Shown here: piece after piece, positions 60,389 to 64,000 of the stretch
Layout of the letters: each line of letters opens with the position of its first letter
Numbering within the stretch: the stretch's first letter is position 1
NCBI GenBank assembly: GCA_958496175.1
Contig: OY292275.1
Coordinates: 32,937,701 to 33,001,700 of the forward strand
Source: Sisyra terminalis
Lineage: Eukaryota > Arthropoda > Insecta > Neuroptera > Sisyridae
Length of the DNA stretch: 64,000 bases
Direction of reading: 5' to 3'
Made by a program: the position numbers and the translations under genes
The notes under the pieces: generated by a model
The model's input: only the letters and a program-made list of their open reading frames with translations
Told to the model about the DNA's origin: nothing
Databases searched by the model: none

Positions 60389-61084
60389 AGTGATGTGTCG
60401 AATATACGTTTTCATATTCGCGAATATTCATTAATTTTTGGCGGATCTTTTCGTTACTAAATTTCACTACGATGATGAAATTTCAGCAATGAAACACTAT
60501 TCAATTTGTTATAAATATTTAAAATTGATTTGGAGTTTGTATTACACTACTTTTTGGCTTTTTATGCACTTTTCAAAAAAAGTTTGTTTAAATTTTTTCG
60601 TTACCGTTTATAAAGATGAACCTAACTACGTAATTCTGTCAGTATTTCTTGTTAACGGAGTTTCCTTTTAAGAATACATTATACCCTTGGGTATGTTTTT
60701 TCTGAAGATAATTTTTAAAAAAATTGCGCCTTTGTCCTTTTGAGAATACCTTCTGTCACAAATTTTTTACTCTGCCTATTCGTCACGTATTATCGTAAAA
60801 TACCATAATATTAGTAAAATTACTAAAATATTAGTAAAATACCTTCAGTACTACAATTGTTTAAGGATATTTATTGTTTACTTTAAATCGTTTAATAGCC
60901 CTGGACAAAACCCGCACAGCTAAATCGAAGCATATTTCACAATGCAAAGCATTATGTAAAAGTGAAAAATTGCAGGTCCGTAATCGTATAAGTGTACACG
61001 GCTCTAGAGACTAATGATCCGTACTCGTAATTGTATTCGCAGATATAGAATATACATCATTTTTAACAATTCGGCACATCATTA
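60389..61084. mobile_element. Possible hAT-like MITE
   Basis: AGTGATGTGTCGAATATACG near the left and CAATTCGGCACATCATT near the right are imperfect inverted copies (13 of 15 terminal bases). No target duplication is evident. The interior is non-coding; the 77-codon frame at 60438-60671 shows no transposase signature. Confidence 0.4.
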
Positions 61085-62394
61085 TGTAAATCAAAGAAAA
61101 ATAGAATTAAAGATAAAAAATATTATAAACATTAACTCTGGAAAGATTCAATGAAAATGATCTAATAGAATTTAATGTTGTTTTTGCAAATGCCACAAAT
61201 AATATTCATTTTATGCAACTATAATCAATAATTATGTTGGGTTCTGGTATTCGATGATATTAACAACTGTAGTAAGGAACAGCTAATGTATTTGCATAAA
61301 TATTAAAAATGATTTTGGTAGCAAACTTGCGTCGCTACTTTGTAAAACTCAAATAGCATACAACACCGAATTTATATTCCTTCGGACATTTGTCTAAACA
61401 CTCCAATATAAATTTTAGAATAATAAATATCTGTTATTTTTTTTTCAAATTGACGAATCGTTCTAATTCTTAAATGTCTTTAGTACGATGAAAAACAAAA
61501 ATTAGTTACGCTTTGAAACTCAACAATTTTTTTCAAAATATTTATGAGCAATAGAGATGTAGACATAAACGTACGGCTACCCACTTGTAACTGTGGTAGG
61601 AGTTTTCAATACATCAAAATCGGCTTAATGGTTCTCAGTTAATGCTGAACATTATTTTGAAAAAAACAATGTTGAGTAGCATGTAATTAGGGAAAAAAGC
61701 TATTTATCATTTTATAAGTTAGGGGGCGACGGGTAAAACGAAGAGGGTAAGCCCAAAGATTATTTATTCTAGTTCGGCACTTGATTAATTGAAGGAATCA
61801 GAAAAGTGTCTCTTGACGTTTTACATGCATTTTCTCACTTTAATGTTTTTTGTCTGATGGTATAAGCTAGTATAATTACATGTATTATAAAAAAATCGAT
61901 AAAACCATCCCTTGACTTCATGTTTATTTTATCACATTCACTATTATACATACTTGGATAAATGTTAAATAAATTTCTATTTCAATATAAGAATAACAAA
62001 CATATAGATCTTGATTTTTTTTTCATCATTTTGGATTGATAGTTTGTCGTCAAAGTAAGGGACGGGTAAAAAAGTTATTATTCATAATGAAGTTATGCAT
62101 TAGTTATGGTCTAAATACATCTAAAAAATTTGTATTCATGAACAATTATTCCGTAGCACGAAAAAGAATTGAGAGCAAAAACCATGCAGCAAAAGTCGTC
62201 CTTTTGCCTATACCTATGCATTCATGCAAAAAGGTATGCATTCATCCGAAGATTGAATACTTTATTGTATTGAATAAGGATCATATTTTCCTAACGTCTT
62301 CTTTGATTAACTTTCAATATCCGTTTTGGCCAACCTAGGTATGTATTCATTTTTCCCGCCATGAACTAATAAAATAAGTAATTTTTTTTGATCA
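61085..62394. other. Intergenic DNA
   Basis: GGGGGCGACGGGTAAAACGA at about 61723 and GACGGGTAAAAAAG near 62061 share a motif in direct orientation and may be parts of an unresolved repeat. CAAAATCGGCTTAATGGTTC (61615) is typical of non-coding DNA transposon interiors. The 100-codon frame 62036-62338 has no recognised domain. Confidence 0.3.
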
Positions 62395-62640
62395 GTTACG
62401 TCTATTATGTATTTACTAGTAACTTACCGTGAAATATCCACAGCCCAATACTAACTCAAGTAACAATTGGCAATTGAAAGAAATTAAAATGATAGTTGAA
62501 GTCATAACTCCAATCAGTTAGTTCAAATTTGAGACAATTATTGTGCTTAACTCTCATGTATATGTTTACAATCTTTGTTCTCTGTTTTTGCCGACATAAA
62601 TGCATACGCTTAACTATTATTATTTTTATTATTTTTGGGC
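62395..62640 (+). repeat. Dispersed repeat family A, copy 6
   Basis: TCCACAGCCCAATACTAACT, GATAGTTGAAGTCATAACTC, CAGTTAGTTCAAATTTGAGA, TTTACAATCTTTGTTCTCTG and GCCGACATAAATGCATACGC follow the family order. Confidence 0.6.
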
Positions 62641-64000
62641 ATATTTATAATTATTTATTGTTTAAAATTAACTTACTCTTCTAACCCGTCCGTCCTCTAT
62701 GTATAGGTATATGTGTTATCGTTAGTACATTCACGTTAATGTATACATTAACTTTTTTGTATGTTTTAGTTTTCTCTTCACTTATTCATTGTTTTTTTAA
62801 TTCCTAATAGTGAGAAACTATTTGGTTTATTTGTATTTACATAATTTTTGGTTACCTGATTATTTGTGGGTCTTAAATTGCGAATTCTCATGAATTTCTG
62901 AATTAAATGTTTTGTTGTGATTCACGTAAAACAATCGTCGAACTATTCTTTACCAATTCAACATAATAATTGTTCAATGTTGAACTTATTAATTATGTCA
63001 GAAGATTTTTTAAATGAGATAATTTAATTAAACTGACTTAATAATATAAAATTTCACAGTAACATATACCTATGGGTAGCAATTTTTATTAAAAGCATAT
63101 TTTTCTCTCTAAAATTTAAAGGGAATTCAAATGATAAGGACTATTAAAAATAATCGAATATCGGAACCTTCAGACATTCCTATATTATTAGAAAAATATG
63201 TCTTAACGAATTTTGATTAGTTGAAAAAGCATTGATTTTGAATTAAATATAATAAAAACTCTAATAAAATGAAACAACTTATCAAGATTTGTCGTGAGTC
63301 AAGGATTTATTGGCATTTGTACAATCATCATTTACAATTAAATTAAACATTCAAGCTATTTCTAAATCTAGAACTAATTTTATAAGCATATGATATACAT
63401 TTTTCAAAAATTCTAAATTTTTATACTATGTATGGTATGCTTAAAATTATTAAATTAGATGCATAATATTTTTAGCTTAATAAACATCTATAGCTTTAAA
63501 CATTTAATGAAATGAGTGTTGATGGAAGAGTATCTACTGATTCGAACTTTCCAGTCTAATCAATGAAAACTGTAACATTTTATTTACTTGAAAAATTTGA
63601 CTTTTATTCTTCGAAACATTCGTTTTCAACATATTTGTTGTGATTTGATAAGAAAATTATTTTGACAAACACTTATCATTCCATTATAATTTAAAACTAC
63701 ATCCTTTGATGTTTGAAGAAAGTGATTTTTTTTTTGGATTTACATAAGTACATTCCAAAAATTATAGAATTAATTATAACATTTCAACTTAATCGACATA
63801 AAAGTAAGACTACTAACAACAAAGTTTCATTTATGTTATAATATATACTCTACGATAATAGAGGTTTAACAATTTTATAATCATTATACTATTTAAAAAA
63901 TTTTTTTTCCAAATTATATTACTATTATAATTTTTATTTTAATTTAAACTATGGAAATTTATACAAGAAGTATTTTTTGTAGCAGGAAAGAATGTTAGTT
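62641..64000. other. AT-rich intergenic DNA to window end
   Basis: No gene, RNA or complete element recognised. Confidence 0.3.

Noticed and set aside
62036..62338. 100-codon plus-strand frame
   Set aside because: No domain, no splice or polyadenylation context; adjacent frames are equally uninformative.
1..64000. CRISPR array, bacterial operons, rRNA genes
   Set aside because: None visible; composition, introns, SINEs and LINEs indicate a eukaryotic nuclear region.

Overview
The window looks like insect (at least arthropod) nuclear DNA. It is very AT-rich and gene-poor, and is packed with the debris of eukaryotic transposons: a Penelope-like element, jockey-, I- and RTE-type non-LTR retrotransposons, mariner, a Helitron-like fragment, several hAT and TA-inserting MITEs, foldback elements, and a tRNA-derived SINE with a class II (Leu/Ser-like) head. 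There is no operon structure, and the one intact gene has eukaryotic features. I cannot name the order or species from the sequence alone.

Only one gene looks intact: 54153-55025 (+), an apparently intronless 290-residue two-pass membrane protein. It has a strongly basic N-terminal tail, two transmembrane helices, a PPTY motif, a His-rich stretch and an acidic C-terminal tail. It is followed by a ~425-nt 3' UTR and an AATAAA signal. I do not recognise its name.

Layout. 1-400: end of a Penelope-like element ORF followed by a hammerhead-ribozyme-like motif. 500-800: pieces of dispersed repeats. 2150-2790: jockey-type RT relic. 2997-3478: TA-flanked MITE. 4640-8736: AT-rich MITEs and two foldback elements. 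10507-11201, 12690-13582, 13708-14271 (hAT, perfect 8-bp target duplication) and 15032-15723: further MITEs. 14435-14786 and 18837-19188: a 352-bp inverted duplication without mismatch. 19256-24314: several MITEs. 26690-32460: copies of two dispersed repeat families around a CpG-richer island at 29570-29800. 36319-36458: a foldback with a hammerhead-like core. 36680-37330: dead mariner. 37813-39202: foldback, MITE and microsatellite. 42660-43290: Helitron-like fragment with a probable intron. 44722-47632: SINE cluster. 48420-49145: second copy of the 15032 hAT MITE. 51004-51551: mariner-type MITE. 52320-53260: RNase H and C-terminal end of an I-type LINE, antisense. 53990-55455: the gene. 56630-57965: RTE-type LINE relic, antisense. 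57970-64000: mostly featureless apart from one possible MITE and a repeat copy.

The points I rate highest are the hammerhead-like motifs (one beside a Penelope-type ORF end, one in the centre of a long hairpin), the mismatch-free inverted duplication with a hairpin at its junction, and the unnamed two-pass membrane protein. All homology statements come from reading translations by eye; no database search was run.
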